A stretch of DNA of 64,000 bases from Mesorhabditis belari (GCA_958450365.1 CAUEEP010000211.1:806001-870000); one strand, 5' to 3'; shown: positions 1 through 17,459, counted from the first letter of the stretch. Notes: generated by a model from the sequence alone, not told the origin. Numbers and translations: made by a program.

Positions 1-866
1 ACCTATTAGAATCGTATTTTTAGAGAAAAAGGTCTGGCTACATGTGATGACAATAAATGCGTCTACTTAAAGGATTTACCCGCCCTAAACGTTTATCAAG
101 TCTGTTCGATGTACTTCGGCTATTTTCATGCTACCCGGAGATGCAGCGCTTATTCAACTGTTTGCCTTTATCAATGAATTACAAGGTTAGTTTATATTTA
201 GCTTAGTAAATTCTAAAGTTAAAAGTTAGAGCTTCTATGATTGATTTCGAGAAATCCTTCATTGGAAAGGTTGTTAATTGTCATTTCACCTTTCCAAATC
301 ACTCAATTGAAGCGTGAATTTCTTATGAGTCAACTCATTCATGGAGAACAGCTTGTTAATTCATCACAAGAAAGCTACAATGCTCTGCTGAAAGTTTGAA
401 TTTCTGTCTATTTTGTATTCGAATTATTTAGGCTATTTCACCGAATGGTTCTGCTCGATATGTGACCCAGAAATTGCTTGATTTGCAAGAACCTTAGGGA
501 AACGTGTTGAAGCACTCTTCACCTTTACATTTGACTTTACCCCAAGCGTCTCCTCAATCACCAAAAGTAATTCACGGTCAACATCTACGAAAATTTACTG
601 TTGGAAATGGCCCATTGGGCAAAAATCTCATTGATCATTTGCAGGCTTTGTGTTGTTATATTCATGGTGTCTAAGTTGTTTGTTTATTTCTTTCTTGATA
701 GTAATTTTTGTTCTAGAAATGTTCCTATAATCTTATAAACAATAAAAGCAATAAAGTGATTCTTGCTTCAGCTTAAGCATATGATGTAAGTTGTTTTTGA
801 TACTTTCGTACAAAAATTTGGAGACACCAAAAACGACCACTTTTTGAAATTTCACACTGTTTTGTC
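1..866. other. Gene-poor left edge, possible single exon
   Basis: No gene was recognised here. Bases about 80-192 on the plus strand contain an open stretch (reading ...RLSSLFDVLRLFSCYPE...) ending at a GT donor-like GGTTAG. It could be an exon of a gene entering from the left, but no family was recognised and no downstream exon was found. No WD40 exons matching the missing half of the neighbouring RBBP4-like gene were seen on the minus strand. Confidence 0.25.
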
Positions 867-1110
867 TACCGTAAATACTGTAATAGTACCCCACCCCCCT
901 CGTACAGTCGCGTAGTCGCAAAAAAGCGCCCGTACTTTCAAAAAATGTGTCTTTGGTATGAAAAAATAGCTGAAATTCAGGGCTATTTTTTGATATTTAA
1001 ACGAGCATTGTAGCATAAACCAGTGTCGAGAAAAACTCGTTCAAAGCTAGACTACGCAACACTCCACACCGTCATTATGGGGGTGGGGTACTATTACAGT
1101 ATTTACGGTA
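867..1110. repeat. Palindromic TA-flanked MITE, family 1 (copy 1)
   Basis: Terminal inverted repeats begin TACCGTAAATACTGTAATAG and close with the complement ending ACGGTA. The interior is itself palindromic, with the modules CAGTGTCGAGAAAAAC and AAAAAATAGCTGAAATTCAG. The family recurs at about 10.9, 21.6, 47.9, 56.5, 59.6, 60.0, 60.5 and 62.3 kb. This copy sits 90 bp beyond the last recognisable exon of the minus-strand RBBP4-like gene. Confidence 0.85.
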
Positions 1111-1136
1111 GCTCCCTAATTATCATAACCTGATTA

Positions 1137-2537
<1,401 letters not shown>

Positions 2538-2559
2538 TTATTTGTAAAGTTCAAACATG

Positions 2560-3239
2560 ATCTAATTGGGAGTGGGACAAATGCTATCTTTTTTTGCGCA
2601 CCCAGACATTTGCGAACCTTGCCCATTTAGCGCACTTTTTTTCGCGTTTTAAAAAAGCTCTAAAAAGCTAATATTAACCAATTTTTAGCCCCAATGTTGT
2701 TTTTCTACAAAATTTTTAGGGCGTAGAATCGAAATTTTGACATATTAGAGTTTCAGAGAAACAAACGAACGGAGTTAATAAAAAGAGAAAAATCGACAAA
2801 TCTAGCCATCTGCAATTGGATCTAGCCGTTTTGTCTTTCAAATTGGTTCCACAAGCTCTGATATGTCAAAATTTCGATTCTACGCCCTAAAATTACCTAG
2901 AAAAACAACATTTGGAATAGAAATTGGTTATTAGCTATATTAGCTTTTTAGAGCTTTTTTAAAACGCGAAAAAAGGTGCGCAAAAAAAACTCCTTGTATA
3001 ACTCCGTCCGTTTGTTTCCACAAGCTCTGATATGTCAAAATTTCGATTCTACGCCCTAAAATTACCTAGAAAAACAAAAAAACAACTTTTGGAATAGAAA
3101 TTGGTTAATATTAGCTTTTTAGAGCTTTTTAAAACGCGAAAAAAGGTGCGCTAATGGGCTAAATGCGAAAAAAAGGTGCGCAAATGTCCGGGTGTGCAAA
3201 AAAAAAGGTCGCCTTTGTCCCACTCCCTCTAATTAGATC
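2560..3239. repeat. Fold-back element, family 2 (AGTGGGACAAATGC ends)
   Basis: The left end reads GATCTAATTGGGAGTGGGAC and the right end carries the complement (GTCCCACTCCCTCTAATTAGATC). The arms contain GCGCACC...ACATTTGC and its complement. Inner modules such as TGTCAAAATTTCGATTCTAC occur in both orientations and one is tandemly duplicated (2850-2960 and 3020-3120). No coding capacity was seen, so it is a non-autonomous inverted-repeat element. Related ends occur at 3838, 4700 and 18842. Confidence 0.75.
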
Positions 3240-3778
3240 AAAAGACAATCAAAGTTCGATAGCTTTATGAAATAATTAAAAATTAAAACAAGAAATCAGA
3301 ATTTGAATGGATAAAGTTAAAAGAAATGAAAAGGTTTTTTTGAAAAAACAACTCGACTCCGCTGACTCCTTTGTACGTTAAAGGAAAGGCGGTTGGGGAA
3401 TGCGGGAAAAGAAAGCGCTTAAAATAGAAGGCATTCATAAGAGACAATTACATTTTAAAGAGCAGATTTGCAGAATTAAAGAGCAAAGAGAATTGTTTGA
3501 ATAAAGATGGACTTTAATTGAATATCTGAGACAATGATTGACAATGACAATGATAATGATAAGTATCTATTAAAACTAATTTGCTCTGTCTTAATGATTA
3601 CTAGTGTGCTTTCTCTTCAATAGGCCTCTTCACTAGACGTGGCTAAACCTGTGCGCGTTTGCTTGAATGAATAAAAAGTGGGGGTAAAGCTTGTGAAAAT
3701 GTTTCAACAAAAATGAAAGAAACAATGTGTTGACCCAATCACTTTAATCATTCAAGACAAAAAAAAACAAAGACAAAA
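3240..3778. other. Intergenic, no gene seen
   Basis: AT-rich sequence between two inverted-repeat elements. No supported open reading frame, RNA or repeat array was found. Confidence 0.5.
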
Positions 3779-4795
3779 AGGAAATAAACTTTCACAAGAA
3801 TAAATGAGAAAATTCTGGGGAAGCAGGCGCTGTTTAGGGGGGTGGAACAAATGCGACCTTTTTTTTTTGCGCACCTGGACATTTGCACACCTTTTTTTTG
3901 CTGGAAAAGGCCTTAGCAAAAGTCGTAGAGCTTTAAAAATGTTTTCATAGAAGGTGTATGAACTAAAATGAGGATATAGTGTAACGTGCTTTATCTTCTG
4001 TGGAGTCTCAATGTGGTTTATGTCTGCTTCTTTAAAGAAACAAGACTTTATTTAACACCTGAATCACCACGCAAAACACTACGTTCCACGTTAACAACAC
4101 CACGTACAACAAACAAGAATAAAACACTCACTGAGAAATGAATGAAAAAAAATCACTTAATAAATGAGAACACGAACCACTTGCAAAAGGGAATGCGAAA
4201 GAAAAATAATCACTTGATCAAGAGCAAGAAAAATGAATCAAGAAGACTCAACTGAAAGAAAAGAACGAACGGAATAAGATAGGAAACCTTTTATAGCCTG
4301 TTATTTGTGCAAAAGTTACTTAGTCAACGGTTACGTACGTTCCCAAGGGCACGTTATAGAATTTAAAACCTTTAACTGACGTGTGTGAGGATCGAGAGTT
4401 CGATCAGAAGGGAATCGTATATGTAGATTCAGAATTTTGACAAATCACACCTCGCTGACACGTCAAATTTGGGCTAAAAAGCAAAAACTACGCAACTTAA
4501 CGCTTTTCCGCAGTTTTTGCCTTAAGTATACAAGCTACAACAAACGGACAGCTGAATATCGTCTAGTGACTGATTACGGTAGTTTATCCATCAACTTGTT
4601 GTGTATTGAATTTTTGACTAACTGCAGAGCAGTGGCAATTCGCCGGCCTTGCCGCCTTGCCTGCCTTGCCGCCTTGCCTTGGCCTTGCCTAAGGCTTTTT
4701 CCAGCAAAAAAAAAAGGTCGCATTTGTCTCATCCCCAGGAAATCAACTTTCACAAGAATAAATGAGAAAATTCTGGAGAAACAGGCGTTGTTTAG
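3779..4795. repeat. About 0.9-kb family-2 element between 58-bp direct repeats
   Basis: The element runs from GGGTGGAACAAATGCGACC (3840) to GGTCGCATTTGTCTCATCCC (4717-4736). The sequences immediately outside it, 3779-3836 and 4738-4795, are near-identical direct copies (ACTTTCACAAGAATAAATGA...). That is much longer than a usual target-site duplication, so the arrangement suggests insertion into a pre-existing tandem duplicate or recombination. The internal stretch 4411-4520 (GACACGTCAAATTTGGGC) recurs at 18958-19060. Confidence 0.65.
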
Positions 4796-4849
4796 TGTTT
4801 TATTGTTTAGGGTACGGTATTTCTGGTGTCTTATTAGACAGCCTTTTAG

Positions 4850-5210
4850 TGAATCATCGTTATACATTTCGAGTGTGTCCCCCCCTCTTCCTGTGTCCCT
4901 TTTTGTCCTTCTATAGATTTCTTCTCTTAGTGTCCTTTTCAGGTCTCCCCTTTAGTGTTTTTTTCTCTAGTATCCCCCTATTTTTTTTGCAAATGCATCG
5001 AACTTTAACATGCATCGAACATCGATGTTTAAAAAGTTAAAGCACATTTGGAGAGCAAAAAGTTGTGATTTGATATGAAAAAAATAGGGGGATACTAGGG
5101 GGGGGACACTTTAGGGGGACAAAAAGGGGACACTTTGAGGGGGACACTTAGGGGGGCAAAAGGGGTATTCACATTTGGGGGGGACACTCGAAATGTATAA
5201 TCATCGTCAG
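4850..5210. repeat. C-rich/G-rich inverted repeat
   Basis: TCATCGTTATACATTTCGAG followed by runs of CCCCCC (4853-4980) is mirrored by GGGGG runs and CTCGAAATGTATAATCATCG (5075-5208). The whole can fold into one hairpin of about 150-bp arms, and the G-rich arm holds several G-runs of 5-8. No coding role is evident. Confidence 0.65.
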
Positions 5211-5413
5211 ACTAAGAGAGTAATGGAAAATTACCATTTTTTTCATTACCCTCTTAATCTAAATATTGCATTTTTTTTCATAAGATGACGTTTCCCCATC
5301 ACCTTGTAATCTTAAAAGAATAAAGCACAAAAAAAGGCCTCACCGCCCATTTTCTTGTGATAAGAGAAAACACTGGCACAGAGCTCACCGAAAATCCATA
5401 TTTGAACCGGAAA

Positions 5414-10566
<5,153 letters not shown>

Positions 10567-10570
<4 letters not shown>

Positions 10571-11215
10571 ACAAAATAAAGTGTTTGAGATTTGAAATGG
10601 CAATGAATTAAGGCATAAAGCCAGTTAATAAACAAAATTGATCAAAGACAGAAGTTTTGTTTCTTTAAAAAGTGGCTGAGATTTGAAATGGCAAAGAATT
10701 AATGCATAAAGCCAGTTAATAAACAAAATTGATCAAAGACAGAAGTTTTGTTTCTTTAAAAAGTGGCTGAGATTTGAAATGGCAATGCATTAAGGCATAA
10801 AGCCAGTTAATAAACAAAATTGATCAACGACAAAAGCTTTGTTTCTTTAAAAAGTGGTGAAGATCTTAAATGGCAAAGAATTAAGGCATAAAGCTACCGT
10901 AAATACTGTAATAGTACCCCACCGCCCACGTACATTCGCGTAGTCGCAAAAGTTTCTTAGTATTTCATTTTTTTCAAAGCACTCGTACTTTCAAAAAATG
11001 CGTTTTTGGTATCAAAAAATAGCCCTGAATTTCAGCTATTTTTTGATATATGTTGTAGCATTGTAGCATAAACCAGTGTCGAGAAAAACTCGTCCAAAGC
11101 TAGACGACGCAACACTCCGCACCGTCATTATGGGGGTGGGGTACTATTACAGTATTTACGGTAAGTAATAAACAAAATTGATCAAAGACAGAAGCTTTGT
11201 TTCTTTAAAAAGTGG
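10567..11215 (+). repeat. 91-bp tandem repeat interrupted by a MITE
   Basis: Units contain AATAAACAAAATTGATCAAA and TGGCAAAGAATTAAGGCATA, starting at 10627, 10718 and about 10809. The first, partial, unit overlaps the aspartic-protease stop codon. The fourth unit is split by MITE copy 2 at 10895-11163 and resumes with AGTAATAAACAAAATTGATC. Confidence 0.85.
10895..11163. mobile_element. Palindromic MITE, family 1 (copy 2), with empty-site evidence
   Basis: 269 bp including a TA at each end, with terminal repeats TACCGTAAATACTGTAATAG and complement. Removing the element plus one TA leaves AAAGCTAAGTAATAAAC. This has exactly the length of AAAGCCAGTTAATAAAC in the uninterrupted neighbour units, supporting insertion with TA duplication as in Tc1/mariner-type transposition. 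No transposase is encoded. Confidence 0.8.
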
Positions 11216-11329
11216 TTAATCTTTAGGAAATTCTTTTGAATCTTCCCAGATTTTCCCTAATTTTCATTGAATTCAATCTGTAACTCAAATTCAATTAAAA
11301 GAAAGTAAACCGGGCAAAGCTGAGAGAAA

Positions 11330-12015
11330 TGCTAGCTATCTTTTAGTTATTCCTAGTTAGCTAGCTATCCCAAGTTAGCTAGTTATCTCAAGTTAGCTAG
11401 CTATCCAAGTTATTAGTTCTAAGTTAGCTAGCTATCCCAAGTTAGCTAGTTATCTCAAGTTAGTTTGGCTATCCTAAGTTATTGCTGTCTATCTCAAGTT
11501 AGCTAGCTATCCCAAGTTAGCTAGTTATCTCAAGTTAGCTAGCTATCCCAAGTTAGCTAGCTATCCTGGGTTAGCTAGCTATCCTGTTAGTTATCCTGCT
11601 AGCTAGCTATCCCAAGTTAGCTAGCTATCCCAAGTTAGCTAGCTATCCCAAGTTAGCTAGCTATCCCAAGTTAGCTAGCTATCCCAAGTTAGCTAGCTAT
11701 CCCAAGTTAGCTAGCTATCCCAAGTTAGCTAGCTATCCCAAGTTAGCTAGCTATCCCAAGTTAGCTAGCTATCCCAAATTAGCTAGCTATCCCAAATTAG
11801 CTAGCTATCCCAAATTAGCTAGCTATCCCAAATTAGCTAGATATCCCAAATTAGCTAGCTATCCCAAATTAGCTAGCTATCCCAAATTAGTTAGCTATCC
11901 CAAATTAGTTAGCTATCCCAAATTAGTTAGCTATCCCAAATTAGCTAGCTATCCCAAATTAGTTAGCTATCCCAAATTAGCTAGCTATCCCAAATTAGTT
12001 AGCTATCCCAAATTA
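11330..12015. repeat. 18-bp minisatellite TTAGCTAGCTATCCCAAR
   Basis: About 37 units of TTAGCTAGCTATCCCAAG. The downstream half of the array switches to CCCAAA and the last third includes TTAGTTAGC variants, so variants are in blocks. The unit contains the palindrome GCTAGC. It lies intergenically between the aspartic protease and cysteine-rich gene 1. Confidence 0.9.
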
Positions 12016-13331
12016 GCCAAATCTTTTACATAAAAAAAAACAAACTCTACTCACTAAAAACCCCTTGCAAAAAGTCGTTTTTAGACATTTTCGGCTTTTT
12101 TTTTTCAAAAAGCAAAAAGCAATTTGCATATTTGGCTTTAAAAGCTTAAAAAAAACATAGCACAGACAAGCGCTTCTAGGTTGAAAAAAGAAAAAAATTG
12201 ACAACAAATGAGAAAAAAAATTGACAACAAACATTAAGTGTACCTAGCGAAACGTTTTTTGAACTTATCATGGGTTTTCTGTGGTCAAAAATCGCAAATT
12301 TCTCTCTAAATTCATGCAAATCTGGGGGAAAAAAGAATCGAGGAAATCGACAGTTCAAAAGATCCGAATGCGAGATGGGCAGTTCATTCTAGACGTTAAA
12401 CTTGTTCATTGAATGACTTTGGATTGAATTGACAGTGTCTAGATTAGCTACGGTGTCAGGAAACTAGTATAATTTGGAGTACTTTGACTTATTTTCGATT
12501 ATTTTGGCTTATTTTGGCTTATTTAAAATTACTTTGGCTTACTTTGACTTATTTGGACTTAATTGGACTTACTTCCGCTTGCTGTGGCTTACTTTCGCTT
12601 AGTTTGGCTTACTTTGGCTTATTTGGACTTACTGTCGCTTAGTTTGACTTGCTTTCGCTTGCTGTGGCTTACTTTCGCTTAGTTTGGCTTAGTTTGACTT
12701 ACTTTGGCTTACTGTGGCTTTTTTTTTCTTACTTCCTGGCTTTCATTTCTGAAAGCTTTCATTTTTGGCTTCCTGTGGCTTACTTTCGCTTAGTTTGACT
12801 TGCTTTCGCTTAGTTTGACTTACTTTCGCTTACTGTGGCTTACTCTGGCTTACTCTGGCTTACTCTGGCTTACTCTGGCTTACTTTGCTTCCTGTGGCTT
12901 ACTTTCGCTTACTTTGACTTACTTTAGCTTTTGACTAGTATCCTACCGTTGTTTTAAGACCAAATAACAAATCTAGAATTTTTTTTGAATCTAAAATCAA
13001 ACTCCACATTGTCAGTAGGATTTCGAATCAGTTTTGATGTTTTTTAAAAAAAATTTCTACAAATTGCCAATAAAAATCTGAAAGCCTGTACAGCCAATAA
13101 AAATGGCCTGTACAGCAATCTTTGAGGTCGTTCGATTTACAAAAACATTTCAAACAATCTCAACAATCTCAACAAATCCATTTTACGATCGAATAAAAAA
13201 ATGGGATAGTTCAATTTTTGAGTTAACAAAAAAAGTTCGGAATTGAGGTTTAAAAAGTCACCCAATTTGGGTAATTGTGTACTTTTATGGTTATGGTTTC
13301 CATTTTTTGATATTTGGTGAGCTTTTGTTGA
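12016..13331. other. Intergenic with CTTACTTTGGCTTA array
   Basis: 12470-12935 is a degenerate 12-13-bp array of TTACTTTGGCTT/TTACTTTCGCTT/TTAGTTTGACTT. The flanks are AT-rich, with no supported gene. 12945-13330 leads into the TATA box of the first cysteine-rich gene. Confidence 0.6.
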
Positions 13332-13339
13332 TATAAAAG
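13332..13339 (+). promoter_or_regulatory. TATA box of cysteine-rich gene 1
   Basis: TATAAAAG in GATATAAAAGG, 67 bp upstream of the ATG. A similarly placed TATAAAAG or near match precedes all six paralogues. Confidence 0.6.
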
Positions 13340-13405
13340 GTTTGTGTAAAGGGGAAGATAAAGAAAAAAGTTGAAGTAATTTCAGTTTGAAGCGATTCAA
13401 AGGAA

Positions 13406-16054
13406 ATGGTGCGTTTTGTTTTGTTTTGTTTTGTTGAAAGTTTTGTTGAAATTTCTTTCTCTAACACCATCTTTGTTAGCTGTGATGCGAAAAAAGTGTC
13501 CTTATTTTGCTTTAGATTAACTTAGAAATAGGATAAAAGCTTTAAAATAGGATAAAAGCTTTAAAATAAGATAAACGATCTTTATCTGTCTGAGCACTGC
13601 ACTCAAATTTGCCTTTCCTTCAGTATCTTTGCTTTAGATCTTTACTTTAGCTGTAGGAAGCTTTAGGAAGTTTTAGGTTTTATGAGCTTTGGGGAGTTTT
13701 TAGGAGTTTTAGGAAGCCTGGTGGGAAGCTGCAGAAAGCTGTAGGAAGTTGTAGGAAGCTTTAGGAAGCTGTAGGAAGTTGTAGAAAGCCGTAGAAAGTT
13801 TTAGGAAGCTTCTCAGGAAGCTTTATAGGCTGTGGAAGCCAGGAAGCTGTAGAAAGCTTTAGGAAGCTTTAGGAAGCTGTGGGAAGCTGTGGGAAGCTGT
13901 GGGAAGCTTCAGGAAGCTTTTAGAAGCTTTAAGGAGCTTTGGGAAGCTTTAGGAAGCTTTAGGAAGCTTCAGGAAGCTGTAGAAACTGTAGGAAGCTGTA
14001 GGAAGCTTTAGGAAGCTGTAGGAAGCTGTAGGAAGCTGTAGAAAGCTTTAGGAAGCTTTAGGAAGCTTTAGGAAGCTGTGGGAAGCTGTAGGAAGCTGTA
14101 GAAAGCTTTAGGAAGCTTTAGGAAGCCGTGGGAAGCTGTAGGAAGCCGTAGAAAGCTTTAGGTAGTTTTAGGAAGCTTTAGGGAAGCCAGGGAAGCTGTG
14201 GGAAGCTGTAGGAAGCTGTAGAAAGCTTTAGGAAGCTTTAGGAAGCTTTCGAAACGATATTATATCGATTTTTCTAGATTCGTACTCTTATCATACTCGC
14301 AATTTTCATCATCGTAAGCGAATCGGCCGTCCCGAAGCCTCTTCCAGTAACGTACACAAAGCAGAAAAAATATTCGGCTTGTCAGGTGATAAAAAAATGA
14401 GTTCTAAATTCTAAATTCTAATGCAAAAATACGAATTCTAAAGTGTTAAAGTACTAAAGTGAATAGGTTCAAAGTATTGGGTTGGTGAATTGAAAATTGC
14501 GGGACTTTGAACTAAAATCTCTCTAAATTTGGTTCCTTATCTCTCTCTAGATCTGGTTCCTTATCTCTCTAAATTTGGTTCCTTATCTCTCTCTAGATCT
14601 GGTTCCTTATCTCTCTAAATTTGCCCACTTCTCTACAACTTTGGTGAATTGTAAACTGCGGGACTTTGAACTAAAATTTATTCAACATAAAACCATCAAC
14701 CATTCATCAAACCATTCATTCGAAATAATTTCCATTATTATTGACGACTTCTGCTCATTTTACAGGCAATTTGCGGACTCCTCTTTTGTGGTAGGATTTT
14801 GGTTTGTGTGTGAGACAAGTGTGAGACTCAAAAATGGAGGACTGGAGATGTCCCAGTTTAAGCACTTTCTTCAAAAGAAACCCATTTTGGTGTCAATAGA
14901 AAAGTTGTAGAGAATCGAAAATGAGGCTTATATCCAAATTTCCAAAAAGATACACTTAGTAGTTTCGCTTAAAATGCAAGTTTTGTCGCAAGTTTTGTGA
15001 AAATTCGTAAATTTGGCATTTCTTGAAAACCAGTTTTTTGAATCGTTCTGAAAATTTGGATATAAGCTTTATTTTTGATTCTCTACAACTTTTCCATTGA
15101 CACCAAAATGGGTTTCTTTTGAAGAAAGTGTGAGAACTGGGACATATCAGAATTGCCGGAAGTTTTCAATTCACCAACCAAATAGGAACCAAATAGGAAT
15201 GAAATATGAACCAAATATGAACCAAATATGAATCAAATAGCAACCAAATAGAAACCAAATAGCAACCAAATATGAACCAAACAAAATATGAAAAATAACT
15301 TTAGGATTACTGTGCAGGACAATCGATCTCAACGAGTACAGGTTTTGACTTTAAAAAGGCAAAATGGACATTATGCAATTGTCCGATTGGGCAAGGATCG
15401 CATGTGTGAGTGGTTGAAAGTTCCTCGGCATTGCATCATTCATAAAATTTAGTTGGCAAGCCACTCCGTGCTTTGATCAATGCGTGGAGCGATGTGTGAC
15501 GACGTTGGGAGTTTGTTCGACCAAATTCACGTTGAACCTCTTGTATCGCGGGTATTTTTTTGAAGAACCACGATAATTAGGCCAAAGTTTAAAGCACGAA
15601 GTTAAGGTGAGCTTTTGTGGCCAAGTGGCCAAGTGAATAACGAATTAGGCTACCGCTCACGGGATCGAGGTTCACTCCCTCATCCAGCTTTTTGTTTTTC
15701 TTTTCAAGCAACTTCTAGCATTTTGCAGCTAAGTGTAAAGTCTAGACAAAAGCTCAACTTTCATGTTTTTCTCTAGGAAATCTGTCTAGAACCTCTAGAA
15801 CCTAAAGCCAAGTCTGAGATCTGATCTGATCTCCAGATCCAGCTCTGCTAATCGATAGAATTCAGCTTTCAGCAATTCAGCAAATGAGAATGATAAGAGC
15901 TTTCCGTTCCAGAGAATGTTGCACAACTGCGAACCGCAATGCGACAATTAAACAAGATTGCTTTGCTGAAACGGGTGGCGCCTGTTATTGTAATCAACAA
16001 TGTGGTGGTGGTGGTGGTGGTGGGCCGATTGGAGGACCGATTGGAAAGAGATAA
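13406..16054 (+). CDS. Small secreted cysteine-rich protein, paralogue 1 (150 aa)
   Basis: Function not recognised. Exons 13406-13408 (ATG alone), 14278-14385, 15305-15405, 15453-15551 and 15913-16054 sum to 453 nt in one frame. The signal peptide MIRTLIILAIFIIVSESA is followed by a mature start near VPKPLP. Later motifs are DYCAGQSISTSTGFDF, WTLCNCPIGQGSH, WQATPCFDQCVERCV and GECCTTA, then CYCNQQC, giving 14 cysteines in the family pattern (1, 3, 4, 6 per exon). The tail is GGGGGGGPIGGPIGKR. Introns are phase 0, 2, 2 after the leader exon, as in the paralogues. Intron 2 (after the leader) carries an AGGAAGCTTT minisatellite and intron 3 a mariner-like MITE. The intact frame and conserved splice sites argue for a working gene. 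It might be a disulfide-rich effector, matrix protein or peptide precursor; this cannot be decided here. Confidence 0.75.
13620..14255 (+). repeat. AGGAAGCTTT minisatellite in cysteine-rich gene 1
   Basis: Roughly sixty degenerate 10-11-bp units (AGGAAGCTTT, AGGAAGCTGT, AGAAAGCTTT) fill most of the first intron. The last unit lies 25 bp before the acceptor of the signal-peptide exon. Confidence 0.85.
14476..15182. repeat. Mariner-like inverted-repeat element in an intron
   Basis: The ends are GGGTTGGTGAATTGAAAA (left) and TTTTCAATTCACCAACC (right). Inner arms 14845-14945 and 15040-15140 are complementary (CCCATTTTGGTGTCAATAGA...). Direct repeats of GGTTCCTTATCTCTCTAAAT lie at 14530-14610 and recur at 45240-45570. 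No transposase was seen. Confidence 0.65.
15175..15290 (+). repeat. AACCAAATATG short array
   Basis: About ten 11-bp units AACCAAATATG/AACCAAATAGC adjoin the right end of the mariner-like element, just upstream of exon 15305-15405. Confidence 0.7.
15607..15735 (+). repeat. tRNA-derived SINE-like sequence
   Basis: TGGCCAAGTGG matches an A-box and GAGGTTCACTCCC a B-box about 50 bp downstream. A TTTTTGTTTTTCTTTTC tract and TAGCATTTTGCAGCTAA follow. The same 3' tail recurs after the tRNA-like heads at 40738 and 41325, which defines a small family. This copy lies in an intron of cysteine-rich gene 1. Confidence 0.55.
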
Positions 16055-16329
16055 TCACACCGATTGGAAAGAGATAATGTGATCTTACAACTGTCTTTTT
16101 ATAGTCCCTAGTTTCCATCGTTTTCCTATAAACAGATAGATAAACATTGGAATGTTAAAGAATTCTCAAATTTACACAGAACTTGCCTGACTATTTCACA
16201 CAAGACAATACAAACAGATTTGGCTACAAGATAGGCTGTAAATCTTACTTTAAGTTGCTAGCCTTTCCTAGAATATTATAGGGCAGGCTGCCAACTTAAG
16301 ATAGGGCTTTCAGCCTATCTTATAGTTGA

Positions 16330-16740
16330 TTCTGTTTGTCTCAACGAGAACCTGGTCGAATGGTGCGACGCCAGCTGGAACACAAAGCTTTCAAAGTCCC
16401 TCGACAACATACGATTCCATCATCTGGTCATGAGTGCCGATCTCTTTCGATTTATGTCCTTGAAAGGACGCCAAAAACGTTCAATGGTTTGCGTGTGAAT
16501 CGTTGCATTAAGCCCGACAAAATTTGTGCTGTGTAGCCCACGACTATGAATAATCCGGGTCGTTTGCAAGTTGTCGATAAGCTCTCCATCCATCGGAGAC
16601 TGGTTTGATGTGCTGCTTAATTGCAGTCAAAAGTATCGTAGCTGTTCTATCCAGTACTAGCAAAGCAAGAGATTCTCGAGCATAAATACAGTGATCATAC
16701 TCCCACCTTGTGCTCGAATTCCCATTGAGTGACCACATCT
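16330..16740 (-). pseudogene. ISXO2/Merlin-type (DDE_Tnp_IS1595) transposase relic
   Basis: Read on the minus strand: LALLVLDRTATILLTAIKQH, VSDGWRAYRQLANDPDYS, then after one frame break HSTNFVGLNATIHTQTIERF, W and FKDINRKRSALMT, then a stop and LSRDFESFVFQLASHHSTRF. D in SDGWRAY and E in TIER are the expected catalytic positions of this family, and the HTQxIE signature is clear. The N-terminal zinc-binding part is missing or replaced by the 27-bp minisatellite upstream. With at least one frameshift and stop it cannot be an active transposase. Confidence 0.75.
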
Positions 16741-16819
16741 ACAAATCATCTTTTGAATGATGTTTTTCTCAAGGAAAAAGTTTGGCACTTCTTTTTCATT
16801 CAGTCCACAGATATCAGCG

Positions 16820-17445
16820 TAACAATGGCCGTGCTGTTGAATTCGATAACAATGGTCGTGATGTTGAATTCGATAACAATGGTCGTGATGTTGAATTTGA
16901 TAACAATGGTCCTGCTGTTGAATTCGATAACAATGGTCGTGATGTTGAATTCGATAACAATGGTCCTGCTGTTGAATTCGATAACAATGGTCGTGCTGCT
17001 GAATTCGATAACAATGGTCGTGCCGTTGAATTCGATAACAATGGTCCTGCTGTTGAATTCGATAACAATGGTCGTGATGTTGAATTCGATAACAATGGTC
17101 CTGCTGTTGAATTCGATAACAATGGTCGTGATGTTGAATTCGATAACAATGGTCCTGCTGTTGAATTCGATAACAATGGTCGTGCTGTCGAAATCGATAA
17201 CAATGGTCGTGATGTTGAATTCGATAACAATGGTCGTGCTGCTGAATTCGATAACAATGGTCGTGATGTTGAATTTGATAACAATGGTCGTGCTGCTGAA
17301 TTCGATAACAATGGTCCTGCTGTTGAATTCGATAACAATGGTCGTGATGTTGAATTTGATAACAATGGTCGTGCTGTCGAAATCGATAACAATGGTCGTG
17401 CTGCTGAATTCGATAACAATGGTCGTGTTGTTGAATTCGACATTC
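16820..17445. repeat. 27-bp minisatellite open in several reading frames
   Basis: 23 units of 27 bp with the core GAATTCGATAACAATGGTCG; the variable triplets between cores read TGATGTT, TGCTGTT, CCTGCTGTT and TGCTGCT. Because the unit is a multiple of three, long frames open on both strands (for example NNGRAVEFD nonapeptides on plus, HDHCYRIQQ on minus). Variants are mostly transitions at fixed positions. It directly abuts the 5' side of the ISXO2-like transposase relic. Coding status is unproven. Confidence 0.85.
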
Positions 17446-17459
17446 TTCCGAGCCTGAAA

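Noticed and set aside
4437..4916. 159-codon plus-strand frame
   Set aside because: It crosses the right end of a family-2 element and C-rich arms; no family resemblance.
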